From a virus, in IMG/VR virus record IMGVR_UViG_3300027969_002424, positions 62,001 to 126,000 of that record: a stretch of 64,000 nt of DNA, one strand, 5' to 3'. Below are positions 31,335-43,300 of this stretch, in pieces (positions within the stretch are counted from its first letter, which is position 1; each line of letters starts with the position of its first letter). The notes below the pieces were generated by a model. The model was given only the letters and a program-made list of their open reading frames with translations, was not told the DNA's origin and did not search any database. The position numbers were made by a program, and so were the translations under genes.

Positions 31335-32288
31335 TTATGCGCCAGTTACAGAACCGGCTATAGTAATAGTTCCCCAACTATTTGCCAAATATGTAGTTTC
31401 AGGTGCTACAGCGGTTACTGTGGTGCTAGAACCAGTTCCTACTGTCAATCCATCTGGAATTTCATCCCAAACTGTATAAATCGTAATTACACTTCCTGTA
31501 TCTCCGTTGACACCTTGTGTTCCATTGCTTTTAGCAATAACACGTATAAAAGTACTTAAATATCCTGCTGGGCCAGTTGATGCCAATTGTGTAAATACAT
31601 TAGCGTTGCTTGTAGTTAACGCAAAATAACCGTTGTTTGGCAATGTAGTTGGTGCATTTCCTCCGCCACCTATTTTAGTTATTCCGGTAAATGAAACACT
31701 GGATATAGTGATAGTACCAGTTGACGGTGCGCTTAATACGACCGTACCTATATTGCTAGCTAAATTATTAAACAACAAATTAATGCCGGCTGTGCTATTA
31801 GCATGAGCGCATGTTACTTTTAGTTGCCCACCGGAATTAAAGAAATATCTTGCGGCATTGCCATTTGCAAAAGTTACAGTATGAGTAAAAGTAGCTGCTG
31901 CTGTCCATGTAGTACCAAGAGTTGCTGTATTAGCAACAGTAGAACCTTGTGTAGCTGCATTTAATCTAGGTGCGTAAATAGTTGTCAAGTTTGTAGGTAT
32001 AGCAGACAAGTAAGTTATTGTGTTACCGGCTGCCGGTGCAGTAACCGTAGTAATTGAAGTACCCTGATGTGATGCAGAATTTGCTGTTTTATTAACTAAA
32101 TTAGCCCAATCTGCTGCGTAAACTTGAGTACCGACTGTTACATTTCCTAAAGCAGTTTGTCCGTACCCAGCAGTTGTTCCACCAGTGGCCCAAACTGTGT
32201 TTAGTGCTCCATTAGAAGTAACTGGATTGCCACCTACCAATGCATTATAATCCGCTGCTGCTATGTTTCCGTATTGTGCGTAAGCCAT
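31335..32288 (-). CDS. Virion structural protein, probable fibre
   Basis: 317 residues, rich in Thr, Ala, Gly, Asn and Ser, with almost no Lys or Cys, typical of phage fibre or whisker proteins. N-terminal YGNIAAADYNALVGG and TQVYAADWANLVN look like a short duplicated motif (about 6-20 and 57-66). The C-terminal half alternates beta-like strands. The start has the same AAGGAATAAAAATGGCTTA leader as the gene at 2607. It lies beside the G2-type fibre gene. Confidence 0.75.
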   Translation of the reverse strand: MAYAQYGNIAAADYNALVGGNPVTSNGALNTVWATGGTTAGYGQTALGNVTVGTQVYAADWANLVNKTANSASHQGTSITTVTAPAAGNTITYLSAIPTNLTTIYAPRLNAATQGSTVANTATLGTTWTAAATFTHTVTFANGNAARYFFNSGGQLKVTCAHANSTAGINLLFNNLASNIGTVVLSAPSTGTITISSVSFTGITKIGGGGNAPTTLPNNGYFALTTSNANVFTQLASTGPAGYLSTFIRVIAKSNGTQGVNGDTGSVITIYTVWDEIPDGLTVGTGSSTTVTAVAPETTYLANSWGTITIAGSVTGA

Positions 32289-32297
32289 TTTTATTCC

Positions 32298-33545
32298 TTA
32301 TCTTGATACAGTAACAATTGCTAATACTGTTCCAATACTTGAATCAGTTTTGTTTTCTAATGAACGACCAATAACATTGAATGCAGTTGCTTCACCCAAT
32401 TTAGCTGCTCGTGCAATGCCTTCACCTGCACTAACTAAACGATCATTCTTTTTAACTATGCCTTTAACTTTAACCTGCACACGACCTGTCATTGCGACCG
32501 GCGGATGAGTAGTATCATCGCCTGCACCTGAATTCATCAAGTAAGCAGCAGTATTTGAGATTACTCCAAAGATATCTTCACTAAGTTCATACTTAACACT
32601 AGTAATTTCTTTTTCCCCGCCCAACTCCACTACCGTGCCTGCATCATAATACGCATCAGCTTCAAATCGTTCTGCCAAGTCAGCGTATGTTGCTTGTAAT
32701 CTACTACCGGTCGTCAATGTCCAGTTACCAGTTAGTTGTCCTGCTACTGTATTTCCACCAGTTGTTATGTTTGCTGTCGTTACGCTTGAAGGAGCAATAA
32801 CTCCAGTGAATTGACTAACTGAGTTAGCTCCAGTTAGATAATCAGATACATTAGCGTTGTTATATGTACCTGCGAAACTAATTGCAACCCCATTCGCATA
32901 CATGTATCTATCTGTCTTAATACCATATGTGTTGCCGTTGTTATTAATTACAATATTGCCGGCATTTACATAAAGTCCAGTGCCTGCTATGGTATTAGCA
33001 GTACCCGTGCCGTTTAAAGTCCACGTTCCAGTAATATTACCACCAGTACCTGCTGCACCTGTTGTAATATTTGCCGTGTTTAGTGTACCAATGTTACCAG
33101 TAGTTACATTAGCATTAGCAATTGTTGCGTTTGCAGTTACAGTAGCTAACCTCACTGTTATTGTGTCTCCAACTAATGCATTAGTTGCTGTAATATTATT
33201 TGCTACTATGTTTCCAGTGACCGTTACTGCACCAAAAGTAGTTGTTCCACCACTAGCAGTTGAAGTTAATGCTAACCAGCTACTAGCTGTAGTTGTTCCG
33301 TCTGCCGGGCAGACGTACATTGTGTTACTGTTCGTATTCCACCATAGTTGACCAGCCAATGGGTTAGCCGGCGGGCTAGCATTGGCATAATTTTCTAGTT
33401 GGTGAACAAAGTTTGTATCCACGTACTGACCGTACCCTGCATAGTTCCTGCCTGGTAATGACAATGAAGTACTGCTCGTATTGATAGTACCATCGGCGAT
33501 GGTCGTCAGTACTTGACCATTACTCTTTACTATTGTATATGCCAT
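32298..33545 (-). CDS. Tail fibre protein with peptidase G2-like C-terminal domain
   Basis: 415 residues. The N-terminal end has NPLAGQLWWNTNSNTMYV, a phrase common in phage fibre proteins. A long Asn/Thr/Gly-rich middle (about 90-280) has irregular repeats (NITTGAAGTGGNITG and similar). The last 130 residues begin YADLAERFEADAYYDAGTVVELGG and run to the end; this is the chaperone or autoprocessing-type domain often called peptidase G2/IMC that helps fibres fold as trimers. A GATAAATA motif lies 24-31 bases upstream. Confidence 0.85.
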   Translation of the reverse strand: MAYTIVKSNGQVLTTIADGTINTSSTSLSLPGRNYAGYGQYVDTNFVHQLENYANASPPANPLAGQLWWNTNSNTMYVCPADGTTTASSWLALTSTASGGTTTFGAVTVTGNIVANNITATNALVGDTITVRLATVTANATIANANVTTGNIGTLNTANITTGAAGTGGNITGTWTLNGTGTANTIAGTGLYVNAGNIVINNNGNTYGIKTDRYMYANGVAISFAGTYNNANVSDYLTGANSVSQFTGVIAPSSVTTANITTGGNTVAGQLTGNWTLTTGSRLQATYADLAERFEADAYYDAGTVVELGGEKEITSVKYELSEDIFGVISNTAAYLMNSGAGDDTTHPPVAMTGRVQVKVKGIVKKNDRLVSAGEGIARAAKLGEATAFNVIGRSLENKTDSSIGTVLAIVTVSR

Positions 33546-33568
33546 GCTGAAATTGCTCCGTTATCTGT

Positions 33569-33576
33569 TATTTATC
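33569..33576 (-). promoter_or_regulatory. Candidate T4-type late promoter (GATAAATA)
   Basis: Lies in the 31-base gap between two structural genes, directly after the upstream stop, and 24 bases before the fibre start. Same core as 34357 and 57165. Confidence 0.5.
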
Positions 33577-34197
33577 TTAAATTGTTACCAAGTTTGTCAA
33601 ACTTTGAATTCGTACTGTATAATCAATCTGAATCTGTCTGTTTAAACTCTTTTGCACTGGGTGAAATATTACGTGTGTCAATAATCTAGTAAGAATATTT
33701 CCATTAACGTCAGTACCATTATTTCCAAGTAATCCCAATTCGTCAAAAACATAGGAACTATCAGTTTGGGTACTATTATCAAATGCAGCTTGCCCCGCAG
33801 GCTCGCCATAATCTAATAAACATTGTACTAATATATCAGTGTAAACTTTGCCCGTTGTGTGATTTACTGTCATTTTATTACGTGTAGGATCCAAGTTAAA
33901 AACGCTAGTATCATCTACGATTTTAGCGTAAGTTTGATTGTATAATGCAGCATTTTGACCAGTGACATTTGGCGGAAGATAGGTGATAATTCCAGTGTCT
34001 GAAACGCTAGCGCCGCCGTTACCAAACGCCATTTCATATATTTCTCCAAATCCACGACTGCTTAAAGTATCAGCAATTGCTATAGACATGTTTTCGTAAT
34101 TAATAGCATTTTTCTTATCTACGAATATTTCCCCGTTGTTTGGGTCATAGATTTTCAAAAATCCTTCTATTTTGTATGTTAGTGTTATTGCTGACAT
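33577..34197 (-). CDS. Virion structural protein, 206 residues
   Basis: Begins SAITLTYKIEGFLKIYDPNNGEIFVDKKNAI, a start shared in style with phage baseplate or neck proteins, then a globular part with EMAFGNGGASVSDTGIITYLPP and a C-terminal IDYTVRIQSLTN. It lies between the giant wedge protein and the fibre gene, where T4-like phages keep baseplate connector genes (gp8-gp10 region). The start shares one base with the stop of the 51-residue gene. Exact T4 counterpart not recognised. Confidence 0.75.
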   Translation of the reverse strand: MSAITLTYKIEGFLKIYDPNNGEIFVDKKNAINYENMSIAIADTLSSRGFGEIYEMAFGNGGASVSDTGIITYLPPNVTGQNAALYNQTYAKIVDDTSVFNLDPTRNKMTVNHTTGKVYTDILVQCLLDYGEPAGQAAFDNSTQTDSSYVFDELGLLGNNGTDVNGNILTRLLTHVIFHPVQKSLNRQIQIDYTVRIQSLTNLVTI

Positions 34198-34352
34198 TAA
34201 TTATCGCCTCTTATTTGTACTAATACTTCTTTAGTATTAGGATCCGTTATCTTTACGCTGGAAGAAAAGTAAAATCCACCGTGTTCATTGGGTTTACTTT
34301 CCTGTCTTTCCGACGGTTGGTTTTCCTTATTTTCTTCTATTTTTTCGTTCAT
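34197..34352 (-). CDS. Small structural-region protein, 51 residues
   Basis: A polar N-terminal half (MNEKIEENKENQPSERQESK) and a beta-like end HGGFYFSSSVKITDPNTKEVL then QIRGDN. The last part resembles the start of the next protein (IYDPNNGEIFV). The ATG is 5 bases after a GATAAATA motif. Stop and start overlap by one base with the 206-residue gene. Function unknown, probably virion or assembly. Confidence 0.7.
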   Translation of the reverse strand: MNEKIEENKENQPSERQESKPNEHGGFYFSSSVKITDPNTKEVLVQIRGDN

Positions 34353-34356
34353 ATAT

Positions 34357-34364
34357 TATTTATC
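34357..34364 (-). promoter_or_regulatory. Candidate T4-type late promoter (GATAAATA)
   Basis: Lies in the 13-base gap between the giant gene and the 51-residue gene. A transcript from it would start close to the ATG. Confidence 0.45.
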
Positions 34365-34365
34365 T

Positions 34366-37300
34366 TTAAGTTATATCCGTTCTTAAGAAATTTGCACCTT
34401 GGGTGTACGCAATCTGCAATGGGTCTCCATCTTCTGTATTATAGATTCCCGGGATTGGATTCCATGTAGCGGAATACAATACATCTGACATTCTGTTATT
34501 AGGAATCAAGCCAAACGCTTCAGAATATACCGGAATGTATGCTTGCATTCCGGTTCCGTTTGCTCCCCTAGTCAATTGAGAGACTGTATTTGCAACTAAA
34601 TCACACTCATTAAATCCAATTTGTTCCCCGTTGATATACAACAATCTACCTTCAACAGTAGTAATAGTTAATGAATCTCCCACTGAAACTCCAATTGGTT
34701 GAATTTGTAATATCGGGGCAGTATCTTCTATGACTATTGCAAAGTTAGCACCACCTAAGAACAACCCAGTAGTATTGTTATATACTTGAATATGACATAT
34801 AACATTCTTATTAGAAATTAAACCAATGTTAAATGTTCCATCAACTAACGCAGGAGCAGTTACAGTTTGAATTATGGAATCTGTCACTCTAGTAACATCA
34901 TTTAAGTAAATTATGTCTTGCAAGATTTCTAACGGAGATACTAACCAAGTTCTAGTTTGATGATTAGCGCGGTAAACTGATGCATCTCCCTGCTGAGATA
35001 CATTTAATAAATATGTTTCTTCATTGGGTGATGCAGTTGGCATCATACTTGTAATAATAACTTCATCACTAGTTTGTATATTTGATAGAATACTTAAATT
35101 ATTGTATGAATTTAATCTTAATGAACTTGATGGTACTCTATATCCATTGATAGTTACCCACAATCTATCTACATTAACTTGTTCATATTGAGTTACGTAA
35201 ATAGAACCAGAAGCATCTACTAACTGAACTTCTTCTTGGTACGGGAATGGAGTTTCGCTAATAGTAAATTCTTGCAATCCATTAGCAGTTCCTGTACCTG
35301 TGCCGGTGCCTGTAGCGACAAACGTGCCAAGAGTTACAGGAGTACCAACATATCCAATAGCATTCCAATTAGTTGTACCTAAACTTGTAATTTCATATTC
35401 ATTACCTATAATGAAATTGCCAGCTGATATTTCAGGTCTAACTGCAAATATATAATATTTGTGTTTGGCTAAAATATTACCTAAGATATTTGTCTCCGAT
35501 GGTGCTGGGTATTTAGTAAAGTATACAGGTGTATTTGATATCAAAATGTCAGTACTAGCTACTGTTATTCTATTTCCATTATCATCAGTTGCAGTTGCGA
35601 CTGTATCGTGTATTGTAAATACTCCATCTATCCAAATGTAACCTCCACTAACATATGTAGAGATTGTAGTTACTGGATAATTAACTGCATATAATGCCGG
35701 ATTATATGGTTCTGTATACAATTCATATTGTGTAGTTGACATTGGCCTAACATAATATAGATTATTGTTTAATTGCACTGACCCAATTACTCCATCAATA
35801 CGAACTAACGAATTTAATATAAAGTTTGGTGTTATGCTAGTAGTCACTGTTACTGCACTAAAGCCACCTGCATAACCTGTTAAAACAGTAGCGACTGCCC
35901 CGGTCGTAACTGTAGGTGACGCACTTAATTCGTCTTGTATTGTGAAAGCATATGCCGCATTAGGATTAGTTGTTATTGCACTAACGGTATAGTTAGTTCC
36001 AATAGTACTGATGCCATTTATTGTAGTTAGCACAGCAGTTCCACTACCTGAACCTATTGCGTTAGCGGTAAATATGCCTCCAACTACTGGATATCCTGAT
36101 AACCAATTGTAGCTAGATGCAATTGATTGCCAATCTGTATTACCTAAACTAGTTATGCAATATTGGGTACTTGATATAAATGATCCAGCATTTATATTAG
36201 CAGTTTTAAATTGTATAGATTGTCCAACAGTTAAATTAAGTGAAGGATCTGCCGTACTTATTAATGAATTTGCTAATTTTGCTGTACCATTACCAGACCC
36301 CACAGTAGCAGCGGTAAACAAGCTACCTACTGCATATGTTACTCCGGTTGTTCCTGCTACAGTATTCCAATTTGTAGTAGTACCTAATGAGACAATTATA
36401 TATTGTTTAGTTGTAGTAAATGAACCTGCATTGACAACCGTAGCTGACCCGGCTTGTGTACTAGTAATACCAATAATAGCTGTAGTAGGGGTTATGACGT
36501 TATTAACATTTATTATAGGAGCTACGGTATAGCTTGATGTAAGTTCAGAAGTACTAAAATATTGACGTTCTGTTAAATTATATGACGTAACAGATATATT
36601 GTCATTGACATTGGGTGGAGTATCAAACAATATCGAATCATTATCTGCACTAATAGTATATGTTGACAATGATTGTCTTAGTCCGTTGATTTCTACAATA
36701 GCGTTAGTTGGGTTATCTTCCCCTACAAAATAATCTAATGCGAAAGAATCAGTAGAACCGTCACCAATGAATAATTGTGTTTGTGGTAAAGTATACCCAT
36801 ATTGTGTAGGAACTGTCTGCCCCAAGAATGAGTATACTAAGTAATCTACTGTATTATCATAATTAGCTGCAAAAATTATTGCAGCAGTAATACCATTGGT
36901 AGAAATTCCAATTGAATAATCATTTGATATAAACTCTGCGCTGCCTGTTGCATTTGTTAATTGGAATACAGGTCCACTAACAGTTTCAGAAATAGTAAAT
37001 TCATTAGAATCATATATTGATTTAATATAATATGTTTGATGATGAACAATTCCACCAAATATTGTCTCACTAAAAACTATAGGAGTATTTACAATTAGTC
37101 CGCTTGTAGTAATTGTTGTTATGGTATTAGTTGAAGATTTGGTTCTTAATACAGTAGCAGTATAACCTAATACTAATAAATTACCATTATGATATACTGC
37201 TGGTGGACTCCATGCTGCTCCTAATCCAGTTTGTATAATAGCATCCATAAGCCCAGATGCAGTAGATAAGAAGAATATTGTTCCGGCTGTACCAGTAGAT

Positions 37301-40300
37301 GAATTATAAGTATCTGATATTGTAATTCTATTAGTTGTATAGCCAATAGATTTTACATAGTACGTTTGATCTTCAACTATATTTCCAAACACAGCCCCAC
37401 TAAAAGTTATAGCACCGTTTAGAACAAAATCATCTACACTATCACACTGTATAGTATTATTAATTCCGTTTGTTGATAACGCATACGCGGTGACGGGAGA
37501 AGTTGTTGGTTTTATTAAACCAGAACCTTGATAGATACCTGCACTATAATTTGCATTTACATCTATTTCACTAAACCCGGTAACTTCGTTATACTTAATA
37601 GGATCAGCTTCAGTATTTGATTTTACTAATTGATCTCCATTACCTACTTCATAAACATCTATTCTCAAATTATCATGTATAGTAGATGATACATACGTTA
37701 TAGGATTAGATAGAATTACAATCTTGTTTATCCAATCTATTGTATAATCAGAACCTAATATCATTGTGGTACTTAGTTCAGTGGTATAATCTATCATAAA
37801 CACACTAATTTGAATTGGAACATTTACTGCATTAATAAAGCTATATTGAGTCTGTGTGCCTGACGTTGGTGCTATTTCTAATGATACTACATTATAACCA
37901 ATATTTTGATATATTGTTTGATCCCAGTTTGTTCCCGGTCTAGTATTTACAATCATAGTAATGTTATCAGAAACTACTCCTGCAACTAATTCTTCAGGAC
38001 CGTACCCTTCAGTAAATGAATCACCCTGCACATTATAGATTGGGGCAGGAGTATTAACATAATTATCAAGCGTCCAAGTAGTACTATTAGTACTACGTAA
38101 CATAGTATTATTATATCCTATTACAATTAATAATCCTGAAACATTGTCAGAAACACTACTCTGTAGATTTTCTGTAACATTAGATGTTTGTTGTGTCCAA
38201 GTAATACCATTTGTTGGAGCAGTAAGTATAACACCGTTATCACCCACTGCTATAAATGTACTTAAGTATGTACTCCATGTGACATTATTTAAATTGGTAG
38301 CTACTGGTGAAGTTTGTGGGAACCATGTTGTACCATTAAAACTAGTGTATATAACTCCATTGTCACCTACTATCACAATAGTTTGACTATTACCCGCGAT
38401 GCTGTTTAATGAAAAACTAGTAGCAGTAAATGGAACTTGCGTCCATGTAAATCCATCAGCACTAGAGTATATTATTCCATAGTTTGTAGGAGCAACTGTT
38501 CCGCTAGATGCTGCTTGTCCTAACCCAACTGCAATAAAGCCTGTGAATCCTGCAGTACTTACATACGCAACACCATTAAATTCATTAGTAAATCCATTAG
38601 TAAATGTAAATGTTTCATCCCATGTATAAGGTACATTGTCATTAGGTTGTGTTACTGAAGTAATAATACTACTTCCAACTGCTACAGTAGCTGAAGCAAT
38701 ACTAGAATTTGTTACACAATTTAATGTTACTCCAGAAGAAGCTAATAATATTGGATCAGTTGAGTTATATAATGCGGTTGCGTCCCAATTGATACCATCA
38801 TCACTTACTAATATAGGTGTTGCAGTATTATTTGAAGAAAGAATAAATTTTCCTGAAGTTCCGCCGGTATATATTATAGAAGTTACATTGATTGGAGTAT
38901 TTGATAACTTATTGATAGTCCAATTAGACAATGTACTTGTATTAATTGAAGAATAATCACTAGAGTTTGATGCTATGAAATATGTTGAATCTTTGACTGC
39001 AATAGACTGTCCATTAAGTCCAACTGGATAGAATGTTTGATCTGTTAATATTGTATTTAAAGTATATTCATCTGCCGGTGCAAATGCATTGCCTAAATAA
39101 GTACTGTTTGGATATGTTATTCCATTTACCAATTGAGCAAGGTCTTTACCTGGCATATTAACAGTAGGTTGATAGTAACCTATAATTCTGTCTAATGCAT
39201 TTAAGTTTCTATTATCAGGTGACAATAATTCCCATTTACCAATAATAAATTCATTATCATTATTACTAACAACACATTGATATACTCTATTGTTAAATTT
39301 AACTATACTAGGAGTAAAGTAGAATGGTTCCGGCAACAACGCATAGTCACCTGATGAAGCCATTGTCATTGATCCGGTTGCGTCTGTTAATTGTACCAAT
39401 GAACTTAACAATGCAGGTAATGTAGATATTCTTACTGTAGTTGAAGTTGGTTTATCATATATATAATATGTAAGACCTAACGATATGCCACCAAATACTG
39501 TTTCGGTAAATACAACTGGTTCATTAACATTGAAACTAGCAGAACTCGTTACTGTAATTCTGTCAGATGCTGCTACAGTTTCTGTTGCAGTAGTAGATGT
39601 TATTCCTGAATATGAGAAATTTTGTCCGCTAACTGGTGCAGTCAATTCTGGATTAGAATATACTGCAACTTGATTTGATGATATTACTTCAAGATAATAT
39701 TGTTCAACCACGCCTGCAGGGGTACCAACACATACTGCTGATGTGATTCCGCCAATTGAGTCGATGGTCAATGCGGTCAACGTCAAATCGTTTGCTGGAC
39801 TTATTCCACCAATACTAGAACCTGCTATTGTAACTGTATTGTCAACCGCATATCCTTGCCCTGCACTAGTAATTACTATTCTATATCCACCTAATATATA
39901 GCTTACATCAAAGTTAGGGTCAGTAACGACTTCTTGTACTAATTGTACTTGGGTTTCTAACACATAGTGTGTACCGGAACCAGTGGTAGTAGTTTTGATT
40001 GTTGTTCCACCTACTACATATACTAAATTAAATGTGTTTCCAGATTTATTAGCAACATAGTAAGTAGTATATACATTGAACGGCGCAGGAAGAGTTCCTG
40101 TACTGCTAAGAACAACCGCTGTTCCATTTGGGAACGCTGAACCATTTGCTACTGTAATAGTAGCAGCCGTTGGGGTAGATGAATCAGTAATTGTTGCTGC
40201 TTGAGTAGAATTTAATAAACTAGTTCCTACAGTTATATACCCTTCACCACTTAATGTCATTAGTCCGCTATCAGTAGTTACATTATATACTGATCCAAAT

Positions 40301-43300
40301 AATTGATCTTCTGATATAGTAAATCTACCTGTATCCGCCGGAGGACTACTGTCTATAGAGAACACATAGTATACCAAATTCAATGACACTCCGCCTATTG
40401 ATGTACCAGTAAAGTATATTGGCATACCAACATACAATACATCAGTTAAGTTAGGATTTAAACTCAACGGTGCAGTTAACCAATTTGTACTACTTGTAGT
40501 ATCTGTTACTGTCAATGCGGTAGTGCCGGTACCTGTTACTGTGTATGGTCCACCGGTCGTAGTTAATCCGCCTATGTCGTTCCCTACATTAAATTTAAGC
40601 CCATTATATATGTTAGTTAGTCCACCGCTAAAAGTAGAGATACAAATTCTGTTTACGGTTGCTAAAGTAGCTGATATACTTCTAGTTAATAGATTAGAAA
40701 TAGTGCCTGACAATCCACTATATTGTTGTGAAGTTTGATATAAGGTAAATTGTTGACCTGTAATTTGACCAGGACTTACTGGCAAGTTAACATTCAATGT
40801 CATTGAACCAGATCCATCTGTAAGCTGTACTGCAAGGTCTTGACTATTGAGCATACAAGAACCGGTAGCGGTAGTTAGTGTTACTGCTTCACCGTTTACA
40901 GAAGTTGATACAGAGAAAGAGGTTCCATTTGTAAATTTCTCTCTTACATAGTAAGTTGCACCTGCAACTATATTACCAAATGTAGTACCTGTGAATATGA
41001 TAGGTTCATTTATGGTTAATCCTTGTGTAGTTTCGCACGTTATAGAATTGTTGCTACTTGAAGTTGCAGTAACTTCAAACATCACCGGTAACTCATTGGT
41101 AGCAGACATTGTAAATGTTTCTAAATCAATTACTGTCAATACGTAATATATTTTGTTTTCTACAATATTACCAAATGTTTCATTATTTCCTGCGCTATTA
41201 GTCACAAAGAATAAAGGCATTGTTGTATAAAAACCAATTGTACCATTTTGCCCAGTTGGTGTTAGTAAGACTGTTACATTATTTGTTGTCCTAGTAGTAG
41301 CAACTGCATTTCTTAATCCAGTATAGTTAATGGTAAGTATCGCTTGATTTACTAATTGACCAACATATAAAATTAACCCTGCTGTAACAATTGTAGCTGT
41401 ATTCTGAACAAAAACTGCGCCTGGTACACCATCAATACCTACTGTATCAGAAATAGTAAAGCCGGTGTCTTCCAATAACGCAGCAGTACCTGTACCACTA
41501 GCCACAAATTTTGATATAACAACATCACCAACAGCATAAGTAACACCAACTGTATCGGCTACACTATTCCAATCAGTGTCGCCTAATACAGTAATTACAT
41601 AGTTATATCCTATATCAAGATTAGAAGAAGAGGTACTATTTGCATTTGGTAATTGTACCAATGATTTTACGTAGTAAGTTGTACTATCAACTAGAGATGT
41701 ACCAATTGTAGAACCTACAAACTTAACTGGCATTCCAATATAGAAACCAATTGTAGAACCAATGTCACCAGCTACTGCTGCTCCACCGGAACTAGGGTTG
41801 ATTCTTATTGCATTTTGATACGCAACCGTAGAATAACTTGATCCGTATGTTTGTACTGTATTTCTAGTTCTAGATGACCAGGTCAATGTCTGTTGATTTT
41901 CTGCATCTAGTATTTCAAAAGTTGCGCCGGCCGCACTTGCTAATATAGAATCTATAGAAGGATATTCTTCATATAATTTTATAGACGATGATGATATTTG
42001 ATTACTATTGTGTAAATCACCTGCATAAAAAGAACCATATAATCCCCCAGGCGCCCAATCAATTACTTGACTAGTATAAGTTGTTCTATCAAATCTCAAT
42101 GTTATCACATTTTCTCTTATTGGCATTGAATTTAATATGCAATACCCAATTGCACCTATACTAAAATTTTGAGTTCCTGTACCACTATTACCAAACACTA
42201 CTCTATTATGATCTTGTATTGCTTCTTGGTACATAGTGTAGAGAGCAAATACAGGTGATGGAGTAATTTCTAACAGATTTACATAGTATTGTTGCCCTTC
42301 AATTAATCCTTCTATTGTTGTTGAATTAGAACCTACTGAGTATACTATTACATCACCGGTTTGTAAATCATATGCTGTGTTTATATTAATGGTATTGTCT
42401 AATACATTAACTTGACTACTATCAATTGATAAAATATAAGCAGGATCAATTACAATGTTAGGCAAGACAGCATATCCAGAACCTGGATTAATTACTTCAA
42501 CCCCAATAACAGTGCCTAAACTCATTATAGCTTGTAGTTGAGCAGGGACTCTTGGTTCAGGGTATATTGTAGTATCAACGTATGCAGTAATCTGAGGAGG
42601 ATTTATATAGTTTCTACCTGTGTTAAGAATAATCACAGGAGGAAGATCCATAAAAATATATTCACCCGGCAAGTGTTGAGTTATAGTCGTACCATTCATT
42701 CCCCTTGTCAACCCAGTCAATTGGTTGTTTAACAAATCTTTTCCACTATAGCCTATTTGTTCTTCACCAATTGTTATAGTTCCATTAATAGGGAATCCAT
42801 TAACATTGCCAACATAACAATATGATGTATTCAATGAAAGATATGAATCTAATACACTAATTTGAAAATCTTTTTGTCCAATGTATGATTGAGTTTCATC
42901 TACGAAAACGCCAATACTTAATCCATAATTGTTATACCATTCTGTATATGCATTACTATCCCATATTGAACTTGTAGGTGGATATTGATATACACTATCA
43001 CCTCCGTTATAAACTAATTGAGGGGAGACAAACTCACCAATGTTTGCATTCCATTGTGCCGGTAAGTCAAAGTCTGTAATGTCGCCTTCAAATACATCTG
43101 TGCGGGTATACTTGAATAAGAATTCTTTTATAACTACATGATAAGGCTTAACTTCGTTCAAGTATCCTTCTAAAAATAATTGATTGTCAGAGCGAAATAC
43201 TTCAATTGGAACTAATTCACGAATAGTATGAGAAACATCTAAAAATGATGTTTTATTTAACCAAGTTAAGTAATTTTGACTTTCAATTGTTTCACTTTGA

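Noticed and set aside
32980-33351. Plus-strand long open frames inside fibre, baseplate and spike genes (for example also 59069-60211).
   Set aside because: They are shadows of low-complexity minus-strand genes, lack ribosome sites and resemble no protein.
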